Program-made: the position numbers and the translations under genes
Origin: Methylococcaceae bacterium
Lineage (GTDB): Bacteria; Pseudomonadota; Gammaproteobacteria; Methylococcales; Methylococcaceae
Assembly (NCBI GenBank): GCA_902810705.1
Contig: CADDYU010000010.1
Span: 1-51,596, forward strand
Length of the DNA: 51,596 nucleotides
Direction: 5' to 3'
The notes under the pieces: generated by a model
The model's database searches: none
Told to the model about the DNA's origin: nothing
What the model saw: the letters and a program-made list of their open reading frames with translations, nothing else
Shown: positions 10,050 through 21,359 of the stretch, piece after piece
How positions within the stretch are numbered: the first letter of the stretch is position 1
Layout of the letters: every line of letters begins with the position of its first letter

Positions 10050-11195
10050 TCAATCCGCTTGGCGGCGCAGGAACGCCGGAATGTCGAGATACTCGAGGTC
10101 CATGTCCTTCTTGGTTTCGGCACGGACATCGTGCTTCGGTTGCTTGCGGAACGCGGTGGGACGTTGAAGCTGCTCATAATCCACTTCTCCGGCGGTATTG
10201 CGGACCAGTTTCATGGGGGCTTCGTTCGCCTGGCGCTGGCTGCGCAAGCCGGTCGCAACCACCGTGACGCGTAGTTCGTCCTGCACCTCCGGATCAATGA
10301 CGGTGCCGATAACCACCACGGCATCGTCGGAGGCAAATTCCTTGATCACGTTGCCTACCTCGTCGAACTCGCCGATGGCGAGATCGAGTCCGCCGGTGAT
10401 GTTAACGAGAATGCCGCGAGCGCCCTGCAAGTTAATATCTTCGAGCAAGGGGCTGGCGATGGCTTGCTCCGCGGCCTCGCGAGCCCGATCCGGGCCCCGT
10501 CCGATGCCGGTCCCCATCATGGCCATGCCCATTTCCGCCATCACCGTGCGGACGTCGGCGAAGTCCACGTTGATCAGGCCCGGACGGGTGATCAAGTCGG
10601 CAATGCCCTGCACGGCGCCCAGCAGGACGTCGTTAGCCGCCGCGAAGGCGCTGATCAGGGTGACGTCCCGGCCAAGGACCGGAAGCAGCTTCTCGTTCGG
10701 GATGGTGATCAGGGAGTCGACGAACTGGCTGAGCTCCTCGATGCCCTTCTCGGCCATTTCACGACGTTTCTTGCCTTCGAACGGAAACGGCTTGGTGACC
10801 ACGGCCACGGTGAGAATACCGGCCTCCTTGGCGATTTCGGCGATGACGGGAGCCGCGCCCGTGCCGGTGCCGCCGCCCATGCCGGCCGTGATAAACACCA
10901 TGTCGGAACCCTCCAGGACCTCCAAGATGCGATCCCGATCGTCCAGCGCCGCCTGTCGGCCGATTTCCGGATTCGCTCCGGCGCCAAGGCCTTTGGTCAA
11001 GGCGTTGCCGAGTTGGATCACCGAACGCGCCTTAATGCTCTTGAGTGCCTGAGCATCCGTATTGGCGCAGATGAAGTCGACGCCCTCGATGCTGCTATTG
11101 ACCATATGGTTGACCGCATTGCCGCCGCCACCCCCGATTCCGACCACTTTGATAACCGCACTTTGGCTGTACGAGTCTACGAGTTCAAATTTCAT
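10050..11195 (-). CDS. ftsZ: Cell division GTPase FtsZ
   Basis: 381 residues from the ATG at 11195 ([19 protein letters not shown]); a GTG three codons upstream is possible, but GGTGGAAGCG just before the ATG serves as its ribosome site. FtsZ is the tubulin homologue that forms the division ring. The tubulin signature [10 protein letters not shown] is near residue 104, the T7 synergy loop NVDFADVR near 205, and the C-terminal peptide [12 protein letters not shown], which binds FtsA and ZipA, is intact. It is last of the division genes, 27 bases after ftsA. Confidence 0.98.
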   Translation of the reverse strand: MKFELVDSYSQSAVIKVVGIGGGGGNAVNHMVNSSIEGVDFICANTDAQALKSIKARSVIQLGNALTKGLGAGANPEIGRQAALDDRDRILEVLEGSDMVFITAGMGGGTGTGAAPVIAEIAKEAGILTVAVVTKPFPFEGKKRREMAEKGIEELSQFVDSLITIPNEKLLPVLGRDVTLISAFAAANDVLLGAVQGIADLITRPGLINVDFADVRTVMAEMGMAMMGTGIGRGPDRAREAAEQAIASPLLEDINLQGARGILVNITGGLDLAIGEFDEVGNVIKEFASDDAVVVIGTVIDPEVQDELRVTVVATGLRSQRQANEAPMKLVRNTAGEVDYEQLQRPTAFRKQPKHDVRAETKKDMDLEYLDIPAFLRRQAD

Positions 11196-11222
11196 CGCTT
11201 CCACCTTACCGTCTGTGTTCTG

Positions 11223-12458
11223 TTAAAAATTGCCCGTAAACCAATTTTTCATGCGCGTCCACAACCCTCGAAAGCTTGAGCCCACGGCAGCGTGGCGTCC
11301 GCCCAAGGCATGCTGTTGCTTGGCGAACAGCAGCAAGCCCACGCCCGTGGCGTAAATTGGGTTACGCACCACCTCGTTCAGGCCGGTGACATACTGCGGA
11401 ATGCCCAGCCGCACCGGCATGTGGAAAATTTCCTCCGCAAGTTCAATTAAGCCCTCCACTTTGGCGCTGCCGCCGCTCAGGACGATCCCTGCGGCGATCA
11501 GGTCCTCAAAGCCGCTGCGGCGCAATTCCGCCTGCACCAGCAGCAGCAATTCCTCATAACGCGGCTCCACGATCTCCGCCAGATTCAGGCGGGAAATCCG
11601 CCGAGCGGGCCGTTCGCCGATGCTAGGCACCTCGATGCTGTCCTCCAGTCTCGCGATCTGAGTCAAGGCGCAGGCGTGCTTGACCTTGATGTCCTCGGCG
11701 AACTGAGTCGGCGTCCGCAAAGCTACCGCGATATCGTTGGTGACTTGGTCTCCCGCGATCGGGATGACTGCCGTGTGGCGGATGGCGCCGTCGGTGAACA
11801 CGGCGAGATCAGTCGTTCCTCCCCCGATGTCCACTAGGCAGACGCCCAGGTCTTTTTCGTCCTCGGTCAGGACCGCCGCGCAGGACGCGAGCTGTTCCAG
11901 GATGATGTCTTCCACCTCCAGCCCGCAGCGGCGAATACACTTGACGATATTCTGGGCCGCGCTCACGGCGCCGGTGACGATATGCACCCGCGCCTCCAGC
12001 CGGATGCCAGACATGCCAATGGGTTCCTTGATGCCCTCCTGCCGGTCGATGACGAATTCCTGGGGCAGAATGTGCAGAATCTTCTGATCCGCCGGGATGG
12101 CGACTGCCCGAGCCGAGTCGATCACGCGGTCCACGTCGCTTTGCGTCACTTCTTTGTCCTTGATCGCGACGATGCCATGGGAATTCACGCTGTTAATATG
12201 GCTGCCGGCGATTCCCGCATACACCGACTGGATGCGGCAGCCAGCCATGAGTTCGGCTTCCTCGACGGCGCGCTGAATCGACTGGACCGTGGTCTCCAAA
12301 TTGACCACCACGCCCTTCTTCAAGCCTCGCGATGGGTAGACGCCGATGCCGATCACCTCGACATCGCCATCCTCGTGAATCTCACCAACGATGCAGGCCA
12401 CCTTGGAGGTCCCGATGTCCAATCCGATGATGAGATTTCGATCCGTTTTTCTAGCCAT
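11223..12458 (-). CDS. ftsA: Cell division protein FtsA (actin-like membrane tether)
   Basis: 411 residues. FtsA anchors FtsZ to the membrane and recruits later divisome proteins. The actin-fold phosphate motifs LIIGLDIGTSKVACIVGE at the N-terminus and VDIGGGTTDLAVF near residue 210 are present, and the C-terminal amphipathic stretch FRGLWTRMKNWFTGNF is the membrane-targeting helix. Its ATG overlaps the ftsQ stop by one base (TAATG), indicating translational coupling. Confidence 0.97.
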   Translation of the reverse strand: MARKTDRNLIIGLDIGTSKVACIVGEIHEDGDVEVIGIGVYPSRGLKKGVVVNLETTVQSIQRAVEEAELMAGCRIQSVYAGIAGSHINSVNSHGIVAIKDKEVTQSDVDRVIDSARAVAIPADQKILHILPQEFVIDRQEGIKEPIGMSGIRLEARVHIVTGAVSAAQNIVKCIRRCGLEVEDIILEQLASCAAVLTEDEKDLGVCLVDIGGGTTDLAVFTDGAIRHTAVIPIAGDQVTNDIAVALRTPTQFAEDIKVKHACALTQIARLEDSIEVPSIGERPARRISRLNLAEIVEPRYEELLLLVQAELRRSGFEDLIAAGIVLSGGSAKVEGLIELAEEIFHMPVRLGIPQYVTGLNEVVRNPIYATGVGLLLFAKQQHALGGRHAAVGSSFRGLWTRMKNWFTGNF

Positions 12459-13276
12459 TACATGAACTGTTTTACGAGTCTCGGCCCGGTTTGGGCGCGT
12501 GTTGAATCGGGGGACAGGGGATTCCGAAGCGAGCTGAGTGCCTGGGGCGGCGTTTGGGATTCCGGCTTCAAGATCATCGAGAAGCCGTTCGGATAGCGCA
12601 AATCCACTTTCTGGATTGCCGCGATCCGTTCCTCGCCCAATTTCGGCAGGAGCGCCAGCAAGCGATCCATGGCGGCCAGGGGATCCTGATTGCCGAAAAC
12701 AATCTCCGTGCCACCGTCGAGTTGGGCCACCCAGGCCAAGCGTTTACTAAGTCTTAGGCTTTCGACGCGCAATTGCCGAGCCTGCAATTTGCCGTTCAGC
12801 GCGCGCATCATATTGAGTACCTGCTTCTCCTGGCCGACAGGACCGGACAAAGAGGGTAAGCGTTCAAACGATGCCGTTTGGTTCGGTGTAAACCGTTCAC
12901 CTCGGCCGTTCAACAGGCTGTCTTCGCCCCAGCGCGCTACTGGCTGGTGCTCCTTGATCTGGACGAGAATCGTATCGGGCCACACCCGCGTAACTCGCAC
13001 TTGGTCGATCCAAGCAAAAGTCCGGGCGGCGGCTTCGATCTCGGTCAAATTAACCAAAAAATAGCCTCCCGCCACATGAGGCCCCAGGGCGGCGCGGAAT
13101 TCGCTCGCATCCAAATGCCAGATATCTCCTTCCACCCGGATGAATTCGACGGGCATCCATGCCTCCAACTGCGCCGCATCAAGCCGGAGGGCAAGGGTCA
13201 CCAAGGCCGCGACGGCGCTTCCGGCCATGAGCAAGCGGGTGGTCGGACGCCTCGGTTTTCGAGTTTCCCTTCGCAT
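12458..13276 (-). CDS. ftsQ: Cell division protein FtsQ
   Basis: 272 residues from the ATG at 13276. A longer frame opens at 13321 inside ddl, but GAGG six bases before the 13276 ATG overlaps the ddl TGA and decides the start. FtsQ is a bitopic inner-membrane protein that links early and late divisome parts through FtsB/FtsL. A basic N-terminus, one membrane segment (LLMAGSAVAALVTLAL, about 15-30), a POTRA domain (FIRVEGDIWHLDASEF) and a beta domain follow in the usual order. Confidence 0.93.
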   Translation of the reverse strand: MRRETRKPRRPTTRLLMAGSAVAALVTLALRLDAAQLEAWMPVEFIRVEGDIWHLDASEFRAALGPHVAGGYFLVNLTEIEAAARTFAWIDQVRVTRVWPDTILVQIKEHQPVARWGEDSLLNGRGERFTPNQTASFERLPSLSGPVGQEKQVLNMMRALNGKLQARQLRVESLRLSKRLAWVAQLDGGTEIVFGNQDPLAAMDRLLALLPKLGEERIAAIQKVDLRYPNGFSMILKPESQTPPQALSSLRNPLSPDSTRAQTGPRLVKQFM

Positions 13277-13284
13277 CTTTCGCC

Positions 13285-14220
13285 TCAAGCTCGCCGCAAG
13301 CTCGTTTCCAGGATGCGCCAAACCAAGTCGTCGAACTCCAGTCCCGCAACCCGCGCCGCCATCGGCACCAGACTGTGATCGGTCATTCCGGGCACGGTAT
13401 TGACTTCAATAAGCCACGGCGAGCCGCGGTCATCCACCAGCAGGTCGACCCGTGCCCAGCCGGCCACGCCCAAGACCTCGCAGGCTTGGACGGCCAGGTT
13501 CTGCAAATGGATTTCAGTCTCGGAGGCGAGCCCGCACGGACAGTGATAGCGGGTGGTCTCGGCCCGGTATTTGGCGTCGAAGTCGTAGAATGAATGAGGT
13601 GTTTCCAGGCGAATCAGAGGAAGCCGCTGGCCATCGAGGAGGCCGGCGGTGTATTCCGTGCCGGTGATCCAGGTCTCCGCAAAAACCGGGCAATTATATT
13701 GCGAAGCGCGCTGCCATGCTTCCCTTAATTCCCGGAGGCTCTCCGCCCGGCTCATGCCAATGCTGGAGCCCTCTTGGGCCGGTTTTACGATGACCGGGAA
13801 ACCCAGTGTTTCCGCGCAAGCGGTCAAATCGTCCTCCGTGCGCAGCCTCATCCAGCCGGGTGTCGGCAATCCCGCCCCTATCCAGCACAACTTGGTTTTA
13901 AGCTTATCCATGCTGAGCGCCGAGGCGAGCACGCCGCTGCCGGTGTAGGGAATCCCCAAGGCTTCCAGGGCGCCTTGGAGCACGCCGTCCTCGCCACCGC
14001 GGCCATGAATGATGTTGAACACGCGATCGTAGCGCTGGCGAAGGAGCGGCTCGATCAGCCGCTCCCCGACATCCAGCCCGACGGCATCCACTCCCTTGTT
14101 CAACAGGGCCTCTAAGACCGCCCGCCCGCTTTTCAAGGAGACCTCGCGCTCGGCCGCCGCGCCACCCATCAATACGGCGACCCGACCGAAATCGCGAGGG
14201 TTTTTCGTTTCGTTGCTCAT
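13285..14220 (-). CDS. ddl: D-alanine--D-alanine ligase
   Basis: 311 residues, DdlB type and size. It joins two D-Ala with ATP for the UDP-MurNAc pentapeptide. ATP-grasp features: EGSSIGMS near 155-162, the metal-binding WLIEVNTVPGMTDHSL near the end, and an N-terminal VLMGGAAAEREVSLKSG. Its ATG overlaps the murB stop by four bases and it is followed by ftsQ after an 8-base gap. Confidence 0.97.
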   Translation of the reverse strand: MSNETKNPRDFGRVAVLMGGAAAEREVSLKSGRAVLEALLNKGVDAVGLDVGERLIEPLLRQRYDRVFNIIHGRGGEDGVLQGALEALGIPYTGSGVLASALSMDKLKTKLCWIGAGLPTPGWMRLRTEDDLTACAETLGFPVIVKPAQEGSSIGMSRAESLRELREAWQRASQYNCPVFAETWITGTEYTAGLLDGQRLPLIRLETPHSFYDFDAKYRAETTRYHCPCGLASETEIHLQNLAVQACEVLGVAGWARVDLLVDDRGSPWLIEVNTVPGMTDHSLVPMAARVAGLEFDDLVWRILETSLRRA

Positions 14221-15146
14221 TTCGCCTCCGGGGCCGGGCTGCCCACGATTCTGACTTCCGGAAGCAACTCCACGCCCTGCCGCTGGCGGACTTCCGCCTG
14301 GACATGGAAAACCAAGGTTTCGATGTCCTTAGCCGTCGCCGATCCGGTATTAATAATGAAGTTGGCGTGCTTTTCGGAGACGCAAGCGCCTCCGATACGA
14401 ATACCCTTGAGCCCGGAGGCTTCGATGAGTCGCGCGGCGTGGTCGCCTTCAGGGTTCCGGAACACCGAGCCGCAACTGGGTTGATGGGTCGGCTGGGTTT
14501 CGTTCCGCCGCGCCAGCAGGGCCTTGATCTTGCTGCGGCTGGCGGCGTTCTCGTCCGGCGCGAGGCCAAGCTCGGCGGCCAGGAACCATTCCCCTACCGG
14601 GCCCCGCACGGTGCGGTAGCCGATCGCGAAATCAGAGGGAACCCGCTCGCGCACCGTGCCGAAGCGGTCCACGCTTGTCACCCCTTGGACCAGGCTCCAG
14701 GTTTCGCCGCCGAAGGCGCCGGCATTCATCGCCAGCGCACCGCCCAGGGTACCTGGAATGCCGGCCAGGAACTCCGCGCCCGCCAGCCCCTGCTCCGCGC
14801 AGAATTTGGCCACCAAAGCACAAGGCACGCCCGCTTCCGCGTAAACGCGATCTTCGCCGGATCGGCGCAAGGCCTTGAGGCGATTGCGGGTGCAGATCAC
14901 CGTGCCCCGAATGCCGCCGTCCCGCACCAGTAGGTTACTGCCCAGGCCAAGCCAGAATAGATGCTCGTCGGTGGGCAGAGCCCTCAAGAAGACCATCAAA
15001 TCGTCCCGGTCCGCCGGCAGATAGAAGCGCTCCGCAGGTCCCCCCGCCCGCCACGAGGTATGTTCGGACAAGGACTCCTCGAAGCGCAGCTCGCCCCGAA
15101 GATCGGGTTTCGGCCAATGCCAGGCCGGCTCCCGGAGAGCGGTCAT
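14217..15146 (-). CDS. murB: UDP-N-acetylenolpyruvoylglucosamine reductase
   Basis: 309 residues, the shorter type IIa-like form. This FAD enzyme uses NADPH to reduce UDP-GlcNAc-enolpyruvate to UDP-MurNAc. Motifs seen: [16 protein letters not shown] and [13 protein letters not shown] (FAD binding), [20 protein letters not shown], and the catalytic [20 protein letters not shown] Ser-containing strand. Four-base overlaps with both murC and ddl. Confidence 0.97.
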   Translation of the reverse strand: MTALREPAWHWPKPDLRGELRFEESLSEHTSWRAGGPAERFYLPADRDDLMVFLRALPTDEHLFWLGLGSNLLVRDGGIRGTVICTRNRLKALRRSGEDRVYAEAGVPCALVAKFCAEQGLAGAEFLAGIPGTLGGALAMNAGAFGGETWSLVQGVTSVDRFGTVRERVPSDFAIGYRTVRGPVGEWFLAAELGLAPDENAASRSKIKALLARRNETQPTHQPSCGSVFRNPEGDHAARLIEASGLKGIRIGGACVSEKHANFIINTGSATAKDIETLVFHVQAEVRQRQGVELLPEVRIVGSPAPEAK

Positions 15147-16585
15147 GACGCACCTCCCAGTCGCGAGGCGATGCTTTGCGGCAGATCCAAGGCCGCCTGA
15201 CCGATGCTGCCGGCGCCCAGGGTCAGCACCACGTCGTCGGGTTCGAGCAGGCCGGGAAGAATTTCGGGAAGTTCGGTGACTTTCTCGACGAATACCGGAT
15301 CGATCTGGCCGCGCACGCGGATGGCGCGGGACAGGGAACGCCCATCCGCCCCCAACACCGGTTTTTCGCTGGCCGGATAGATCTCCAGCAGGATCAGGAC
15401 ATCGGTCTTGGAGAGCACCTGCACGAAGTCCTCGAACAAGTCTCGGGTACGGCTGTAGCGATGGGGCTGGAACACCAGCACCAGCCGGCGATCGGGAAAC
15501 GCCTGCCGGGCCGAGTCCAGGGTTGCGGCAATCTCTCGGGGGTGGTGGCCATAATCGTCGACGAAGGTAACGATCCCGCCGCCCAGGGGGATTTCTCCGT
15601 TGATCTGAAAGCGCCTCCCGATGCCCTTGAAGCCGGAGAGGGCGCGCTGGAGGGTGGGGTCGTCTATGCCCAATTCGCCCGCCACCGCAATCACGGCGAG
15701 GGAGTTCAGAATGTTGTGCCGGCCGGGCAGATTGAGCGTGACTTCCAGCGCGCTTTCCTGCCCGGACCTGAGTACCGCATAGCGGCTGCGCAGGCCGTTC
15801 TGGCGGATGTCCACCGCGCGGATGTCGGCGTCCGGGCCGAACCCGTAGGTCTTCATCGGCTTGCTGATCAAGGGCAGGATGTCACGGACGCCGGGATCGT
15901 CCACGCACAACACCGCAAGCCCATAGAAGGGTACGTGGTGCAGAAAATCGACGAAGGTGTTCTTCAAGCGCCCGAAGTCGCCGCCATAGGTTTCCATGTG
16001 GTCCCGATCGACATTGGTCACCACGGCAATCATCGGCTGAAGATAGAGGAACGAGGCATCGCTCTCGTCGGCCTCGGCCACCAGATAAGAACCCTTGCCG
16101 AGTTGCGCATTGGTGCCCACGCTGTTGAGCCGGCCGCCGATTACGAACGTCGGATCGAGCCCCGCCTCGGCAAGCACGCTGGCGGCGAGGCTGGTGGTGG
16201 TGGTCTTGCCATGGGTGCCCGCCACCGCGATGCCGTACCGGAACCGCATCAGCTCGGCCAGCATCTCGGCTCGCGAAATCACCGGAATCTTGTGGCGGCA
16301 GGCGGTGTCCACCTCCACGTTGGAGCGGCTGACGGCGCTCGAGATCACCACGACCTCGGCCTCGGCGACATGTTCGGCCCTGTGACCCTGGTATACCCGA
16401 GCACCCAGGTCGGCCAATCGCCGGGTGCTGGCGTTCTCGCCCAAATCTGAGCCGGACACCTGGTAACCCAGATTAAGCAGTACTTCCGCGATGCCACTCA
16501 TGCCCGTGCCGCCGATGCCGACGAAATGGATGCGGCGGATGCGATTCATGCCGTGTTGGCCGGCGATTTGCTGGGTCAGCTTCAT
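15143..16585 (-). CDS. murC: UDP-N-acetylmuramate--L-alanine ligase
   Basis: 480 residues from the ATG at 16585, which overlaps the murG TGA as ATGA; the frame is open to 16630, but that lies inside murG. MurC adds the first amino acid, L-Ala, to UDP-MurNAc. The N-terminal Rossmann motif [19 protein letters not shown]-binding [14 protein letters not shown] near 115, and [12 protein letters not shown] in the C-terminal domain are all present. Confidence 0.97.
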   Translation of the reverse strand: MKLTQQIAGQHGMNRIRRIHFVGIGGTGMSGIAEVLLNLGYQVSGSDLGENASTRRLADLGARVYQGHRAEHVAEAEVVVISSAVSRSNVEVDTACRHKIPVISRAEMLAELMRFRYGIAVAGTHGKTTTTSLAASVLAEAGLDPTFVIGGRLNSVGTNAQLGKGSYLVAEADESDASFLYLQPMIAVVTNVDRDHMETYGGDFGRLKNTFVDFLHHVPFYGLAVLCVDDPGVRDILPLISKPMKTYGFGPDADIRAVDIRQNGLRSRYAVLRSGQESALEVTLNLPGRHNILNSLAVIAVAGELGIDDPTLQRALSGFKGIGRRFQINGEIPLGGGIVTFVDDYGHHPREIAATLDSARQAFPDRRLVLVFQPHRYSRTRDLFEDFVQVLSKTDVLILLEIYPASEKPVLGADGRSLSRAIRVRGQIDPVFVEKVTELPEILPGLLEPDDVVLTLGAGSIGQAALDLPQSIASRLGGAS

Positions 16586-17667
16586 GCGATGGCCTTTCGG
16601 CTGAGCTCGGGACGAACCCGTTCGAGACAAAGACCCGCGACCACCTGCGCCGCGTCGGGTTGGGCCATGGCCGAGGTGCGCTCGGCCATGGCCTTAAGCC
16701 GCGCGGAATCACTGGCCAATGCCGCGATTTCGCGGGCCAGTCGTTCCGGGGTGAGCTCGGCCTGGGGCAGCAGCACTGCCGCTCCAGCCTCCGAGAGATA
16801 GCGGGCGTTTTGTGTCTGATGGTCGTCGATGGCGTAGGAAAAGGGGATGAGGATGGCCGGCAACCCCGCCGCGGCCAGCTCGCTGATCGTCATGGCCCCC
16901 GCACGGCACACCGCGAGATCGGCCCAAGCGTAGGCCTCGGCGATGTTCTCGATGAAGGCTTCGACGCGGGCGTCGATGCCGACTCGGGCATAGCGAGCCG
17001 CGGTCTCCTCTCGCATGGCGGCTCCGGTTTGATGACGGACCTGAACCGGCAGTCCGGTTAAGGCTTCCGGCAGTGTTTCGTTCAAAATCTTGGCTCCGAG
17101 GCTTCCACCCACGACCAGGATACGCAGAGGCTCGCCGGTCTGTGGCCGAACTCGCGGGGCGACCGACACGATGTCGGAGCGCAGGGGATTTCCGGTGAAG
17201 CGGGCCTTCGTGCTGGCCGGGAAGCTGGCCGGAAAAGCCTCCAGGACCAGATCGGCCCAGCGGGCCAGCCAGCGGTTGGTGGTGCCGGGAATGCGGTTTT
17301 GCTCATGAAGCACCAGCGGTATACCCAGGGCTCGGGCGATCAGCCCACCCGGCCCGGAAACGAAGCCGCCCATGCCGAGCACGATGTCCGGCCGAATCCG
17401 GCGCAGAATCGAAAGTGCCTGGAGAGCGGCCCGCCCCAGCATGAACGGCGCCGTGAGCTGGCTGCGCCAGCCCTTGCCGCGCAAGCCCGAGACCGACAGC
17501 CATTCCACCGGAATGCCGGAGGCCGGCACGACCTTTCCCTCAAGTCCGGCGCGGGTCCCCATCCAAACCACCTCGTGCCCCTCGGCCAAGAGCGCCTGAG
17601 CCACCGCCAGCGCCGGATACACGTGGCCGCCGGTCCCTCCGGCCAGGATCATTAGGCGCGCGCCCAT
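16582..17667 (-). CDS. murG: UDP-GlcNAc:lipid I GlcNAc transferase MurG
   Basis: About 361 residues. MurG converts lipid I to lipid II on the inner leaflet of the membrane. The glycine-rich [19 protein letters not shown] start, [46 protein letters not shown] and [22 protein letters not shown] match the family. Two in-frame ATGs are plausible: 17667, inside the ftsW 3' end, and 17652, overlapping the ftsW stop as TAATG. I give the longer one because related proteins carry a few residues before the glycine loop. Confidence 0.96.
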   Translation of the reverse strand: MGARLMILAGGTGGHVYPALAVAQALLAEGHEVVWMGTRAGLEGKVVPASGIPVEWLSVSGLRGKGWRSQLTAPFMLGRAALQALSILRRIRPDIVLGMGGFVSGPGGLIARALGIPLVLHEQNRIPGTTNRWLARWADLVLEAFPASFPASTKARFTGNPLRSDIVSVAPRVRPQTGEPLRILVVGGSLGAKILNETLPEALTGLPVQVRHQTGAAMREETAARYARVGIDARVEAFIENIAEAYAWADLAVCRAGAMTISELAAAGLPAILIPFSYAIDDHQTQNARYLSEAGAAVLLPQAELTPERLAREIAALASDSARLKAMAERTSAMAQPDAAQVVAGLCLERVRPELSRKAIA

Positions 17668-18851
17668 GTGGTCTTGACCTTGGGTGTTGCGGCCACGGCT
17701 TCGATGGCTTCGCTGCGCACCCGGAACAGGATCGCCAGCGTGGAGCACATCACCATCATGCTGCCCCCGCCGTAGCTCATCAGCGGCAAGGTCAGCCCCT
17801 TAGTCGGCAGGAGCCCCATGTTCACCCCCATGTTGATAAAGGCTTGCAAGCCGAACCAGATGCCGATGCCATAAGCCAGAAAGGCCGAAAAGCGATTGCC
17901 GGCGCACTCGGCCAGTTGGCCGATCAGGAAAGCCCGCCACACGATCACCATGAAGAGGAGGATCACCGAGGCCGTGCCCAGGAGCCCCAGTTCCTCGCCG
18001 ATCACCGAAAACAGGAAGTCGGTATGGGCTTCGGGAAGGTAAAACATCTTTTGGATGCTGGAGCCGAGTCCCACTCCGTCCCATTCCCCGCGGCCGAAGG
18101 CGATCAAGGCCTGAGTCAGCTGGAAATCGCTGTCCAGGGGATCATCCCAGGGATCGATGAAACTGAGCACGCGCCGGAGGCGATATTCGGCGGTCATGAT
18201 GAGCAACACGCCGGCCCCCGCGACCGTGCCGATAAGCAGCCCGAACTGCCACAGCCTCGCGCCTGCCAGGAACAGCATTCCCATGGCCGTCGCCATGATG
18301 ACGGCGGTGGCGCCGAAATCCGGCTCCAGCAACAGGAGCCCGGCACTCATCGCCAGCAGCATGAGCGGCCGGACCATGCCCTGCACTGACCGCCGCACGA
18401 GATGGATATGGCGATCGATGAAGCTGGCGGTGTAAATCACGGCGATCAGCTTGAAGACCTCCGACACCTGGATGCGAAGCCCAAGCAGGTTGATCCAGCG
18501 GGCGCTGCCGTTCACCACCTTGCCGATTCCGGGGATCAGCACCAGGATCAGCAGCAAAAGGCCGGCAAAGTAGAGCGGCATCGAGGCGTTGCGCCAGGTT
18601 TCCAGCCTCACCGAGGCGGCTAGGCCACCGACTACGAGGCCCAGCGCGATATGCAGCAATTGGTGGCGCGGAAAATAGAGGCTGTCTTCGGCCAGCTTGT
18701 CCCCGAGATGGAGAGAGGCCGAGGCCACCATCACATAGCCCAGCAGCAACAAGCCCAGGGAAGCCAGCAGCAACAATGTATCCAAGTAGAATCGATGGTC
18801 TCGCCATTGCAAGACCATGCCTCGTCCGCGCCTCGTCACCGGTCTGGTCAT
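17652..18851 (-). CDS. ftsW: SEDS peptidoglycan glycosyltransferase FtsW
   Basis: 399 residues with about ten membrane segments. FtsW polymerises lipid II at the septum together with FtsI. The SEDS loop motif with the catalytic region (AHTDFLFSVIGEELGLLGT) and the C-terminal TKGLTLPLMSYGGGSMM are conserved. It overlaps the murD stop by four bases. The extended basic N-terminus (MTRPVTRRGRGMV) is cytosolic. Confidence 0.96.
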   Translation of the reverse strand: MTRPVTRRGRGMVLQWRDHRFYLDTLLLLASLGLLLLGYVMVASASLHLGDKLAEDSLYFPRHQLLHIALGLVVGGLAASVRLETWRNASMPLYFAGLLLLILVLIPGIGKVVNGSARWINLLGLRIQVSEVFKLIAVIYTASFIDRHIHLVRRSVQGMVRPLMLLAMSAGLLLLEPDFGATAVIMATAMGMLFLAGARLWQFGLLIGTVAGAGVLLIMTAEYRLRRVLSFIDPWDDPLDSDFQLTQALIAFGRGEWDGVGLGSSIQKMFYLPEAHTDFLFSVIGEELGLLGTASVILLFMVIVWRAFLIGQLAECAGNRFSAFLAYGIGIWFGLQAFINMGVNMGLLPTKGLTLPLMSYGGGSMMVMCSTLAILFRVRSEAIEAVAATPKVKTTWARA

Positions 18852-20272
18852 GTTCTCAAGCTCCGCACGGCTTCCATGAACAATCGCCCCCGTTCCTGAT
18901 AGTCTTTGAACTGGTCCAGACTGGCGCAGGCCGGAGCCAGCAGCACGGCGTCGCCGGGCTGCGCCAGGGTGCGCGCGGTCTCCACCGCCTGCCGGATATT
19001 TCCGACCTTAACCGTGGCGATCAGGTCTCCCAGAGTGGATTCCAGCAGGGGAGCGTCCTTTCCCATCAGGACGGCGGCCCGGACCTTTTCCGCCACGATC
19101 GGCCGCAGCACCTTGAAATCGGCGCCCTTGCCGTCGCCGCCCGCGATCAGCACGGCCTTGCGGTTCAGCCCCGCGAGAGCCGCCATGCAGGCGCCCACGT
19201 TGGTGGCTTTGGAATCGTTGATCCAAACCACGCCGCCAATTTCGGCTACCCATTGCATCCGGTGGTCGAGCCCTCTGAACCTGCGGAGGGCGGAGGCGAT
19301 CGCCGCCGGCGATAAACCTACGGCCTCGCTAAGGGCCGCGGCCGCGAGCGCATTGGCCACATTATGGCGGCCCTGGATGCGAAGCTCGGCCGATTTCATT
19401 AGCGGCCGGCCTTTGCACAATAGCCATTCCTCGCCGTCGATCAGTCCTACCCCGTAATGATCGCCGATGGTTAATTGCCGATTGCCAAGGAGTTGCTCTG
19501 ACGGCGGCCCAAGGCCGAACCAGGCGTTGCGCTGCGAGGGTTCCGCCATGGCCGCCACTAAGGGGTCGTCCCGATTGAGGATCCTGTACCCGGCGCCCCG
19601 GAAGATACGCCGCTTCGCGTCTGCGTAGGCTTGCAGGTCCGGATAGCGGTCCATATGGTCCGAGCTGATGTTGAGTACGGTGGCCGCAGCCGGTTCCAAA
19701 AGCGAGGACCGTTCCAGCTGAAAGCTGGACAGTTCCAGCACGTACAGATCGGCCTCGTCGTCGAGAATATCCAGCATGGGCGTCCCCAGATTCCCGCACA
19801 CCCGGACTCTTCTTCCGTCGGCTTCGGCCATGAGTCCCACCAGGGTGGTGACTGTGCTCTTGCCATTGGCTCCGGTAATGGCCACGATCGGAGCTTCGGC
19901 CACACAGGCAAACAGATCGACGTCGCCCAGCACTGGCACGCCCCGGCGGGCCGCCGCCGCGATTTCCAGCTCGTCCAAAGGAACGCCCGGACTCACGGCC
20001 AAATGGGTCGCCGCCTTGAAGGCCGCACTCTGGAAGCCGCCCAGAAATACCCCGGCATCCGGCAACGTGTCGCGAAGTTCACTAAGATACGGTGGCTTGT
20101 CCCGGCTGTCGGCTATCGCAAATGGGATGCCCCGGCCCGCCAAAAAACGCGCCACGGAAAGCCCGGTTTTGCCCAGGCCGACGATTAAGACCCGTGAGGA
20201 GTTCCGGTCCAGCCCCAAGCGTGCCAGCGGATCGGCCACGGGGGAATACGCTCTCGGATTGGCTGTCAACAT
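18848..20272 (-). CDS. murD: UDP-N-acetylmuramoyl-L-alanine--D-glutamate ligase
   Basis: 474 residues. MurD adds D-Glu in the cytosolic peptidoglycan pathway. It has the dinucleotide-like VLIVGLGKTGLSVARFLAG, ATP-binding AITGANGKSTVTTLVG, and VWINDSKATNVGAC in the central domain. It starts five bases after the mraY stop, with GAGGTGA before the ATG serving as ribosome site. The roughly 25-residue N-terminal tail before the Rossmann fold is slightly longer than in E. coli. Confidence 0.96.
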   Translation of the reverse strand: MLTANPRAYSPVADPLARLGLDRNSSRVLIVGLGKTGLSVARFLAGRGIPFAIADSRDKPPYLSELRDTLPDAGVFLGGFQSAAFKAATHLAVSPGVPLDELEIAAAARRGVPVLGDVDLFACVAEAPIVAITGANGKSTVTTLVGLMAEADGRRVRVCGNLGTPMLDILDDEADLYVLELSSFQLERSSLLEPAAATVLNISSDHMDRYPDLQAYADAKRRIFRGAGYRILNRDDPLVAAMAEPSQRNAWFGLGPPSEQLLGNRQLTIGDHYGVGLIDGEEWLLCKGRPLMKSAELRIQGRHNVANALAAAALSEAVGLSPAAIASALRRFRGLDHRMQWVAEIGGVVWINDSKATNVGACMAALAGLNRKAVLIAGGDGKGADFKVLRPIVAEKVRAAVLMGKDAPLLESTLGDLIATVKVGNIRQAVETARTLAQPGDAVLLAPACASLDQFKDYQERGRLFMEAVRSLRT

Positions 20273-20276
20273 GTCA

Positions 20277-21359
20277 TCACCTCAATTTCAAGGTGGCGAG
20301 TCCGAACAAGACCAAAATTACCGTGATAATCCAGAATCGGACGATGACGCGCGGCTCCGGCCAGCCCTTCAGCTCGAAGTGGTGGTGAATGGGCGCCATC
20401 CGGAAAATGCGCCGGCCGGTCAGTTTGAACGACAGCACTTGCAGCATGACCGACAGGGTTTCCACGACGAAAACCCCGCCCATGATCATGAGCACGATCT
20501 CCTGCCGCACTAGCACGGCGAGTACCCCTAGCGCCGCGCCCAAGGCCAGCGCGCCCACATCCCCCATGAACACCATGGCGGGATAGGCGTTGAACCACAG
20601 GAATCCGAGCCCCGCCCCGACCAGGGCGCCGCAGAACACCACCAGTTCCCCGACCTTGGGAATATGGGGAATCCCGAGGTATTCGGCGAACACGGCATTT
20701 CCGGAGGCGTAGGCGAAGATCGCCAGCGCGCCGCCCACCATTACCGTAGGCATGATGGCGAGGCCGTCCAGTCCGTCGGTCAGGTTGACCGCATTGCTGG
20801 CCCCGACGATCACGAAATACGTCAGGACCGGGTAGCTCCAGCCCATGTTCCAGACGATCTGCTTGAAGAACGGCACGATGAACTGGGTCTCGGTCGGCGC
20901 GGTGGCCGTCCCATAGAGGAACACCGCCGCGGTGATGCCGACGATCGACTGCCAGAGATACTTGTGGCGGGCCGCGAGCCCCTTGCTGTTCCGCAGCACC
21001 AGCTTTTTGTAATCGTCGATGAAGCCGACGGCGCCGAACGCCAAGGTGACCAGCAGGGTCACCCAGACATAGCGGTTGGCGAGATCCATCCACAATAGGG
21101 TGCTGATCGCGATGGACACCAGGATCAACGCACCGCCCATGGTCGGAGTGCCGGCCTTGGAAAAATGGCTTTGCGGGCCGTCGTCGCGGACGCTCTGGCC
21201 GATTTTGTATTTGCCGAGCTGGCGGATCATGATCGGTCCCACGATGAACGAGATCAATAGAGCCGTCAGCACGCCGAGAATGGCGCGCAAGGTCAAATAG
21301 TGAAAAACCCGGAACACATCGAAATGGCGTTCCAGCCATTCGGTCAGAATCAGGAGCAT
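20277..21359 (-). CDS. mraY: Phospho-MurNAc-pentapeptide translocase MraY
   Basis: 360 residues, ten predicted membrane segments. MraY transfers phospho-MurNAc-pentapeptide to undecaprenyl phosphate, forming lipid I. The catalytic [14 protein letters not shown] with its Asp residues, DDYKKL near 115 and [14 protein letters not shown] near 325-338 are intact. The start overlaps the murF 3' end by ten bases. Confidence 0.97.
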   Translation of the reverse strand: MLLILTEWLERHFDVFRVFHYLTLRAILGVLTALLISFIVGPIMIRQLGKYKIGQSVRDDGPQSHFSKAGTPTMGGALILVSIAISTLLWMDLANRYVWVTLLVTLAFGAVGFIDDYKKLVLRNSKGLAARHKYLWQSIVGITAAVFLYGTATAPTETQFIVPFFKQIVWNMGWSYPVLTYFVIVGASNAVNLTDGLDGLAIMPTVMVGGALAIFAYASGNAVFAEYLGIPHIPKVGELVVFCGALVGAGLGFLWFNAYPAMVFMGDVGALALGAALGVLAVLVRQEIVLMIMGGVFVVETLSVMLQVLSFKLTGRRIFRMAPIHHHFELKGWPEPRVIVRFWIITVILVLFGLATLKLR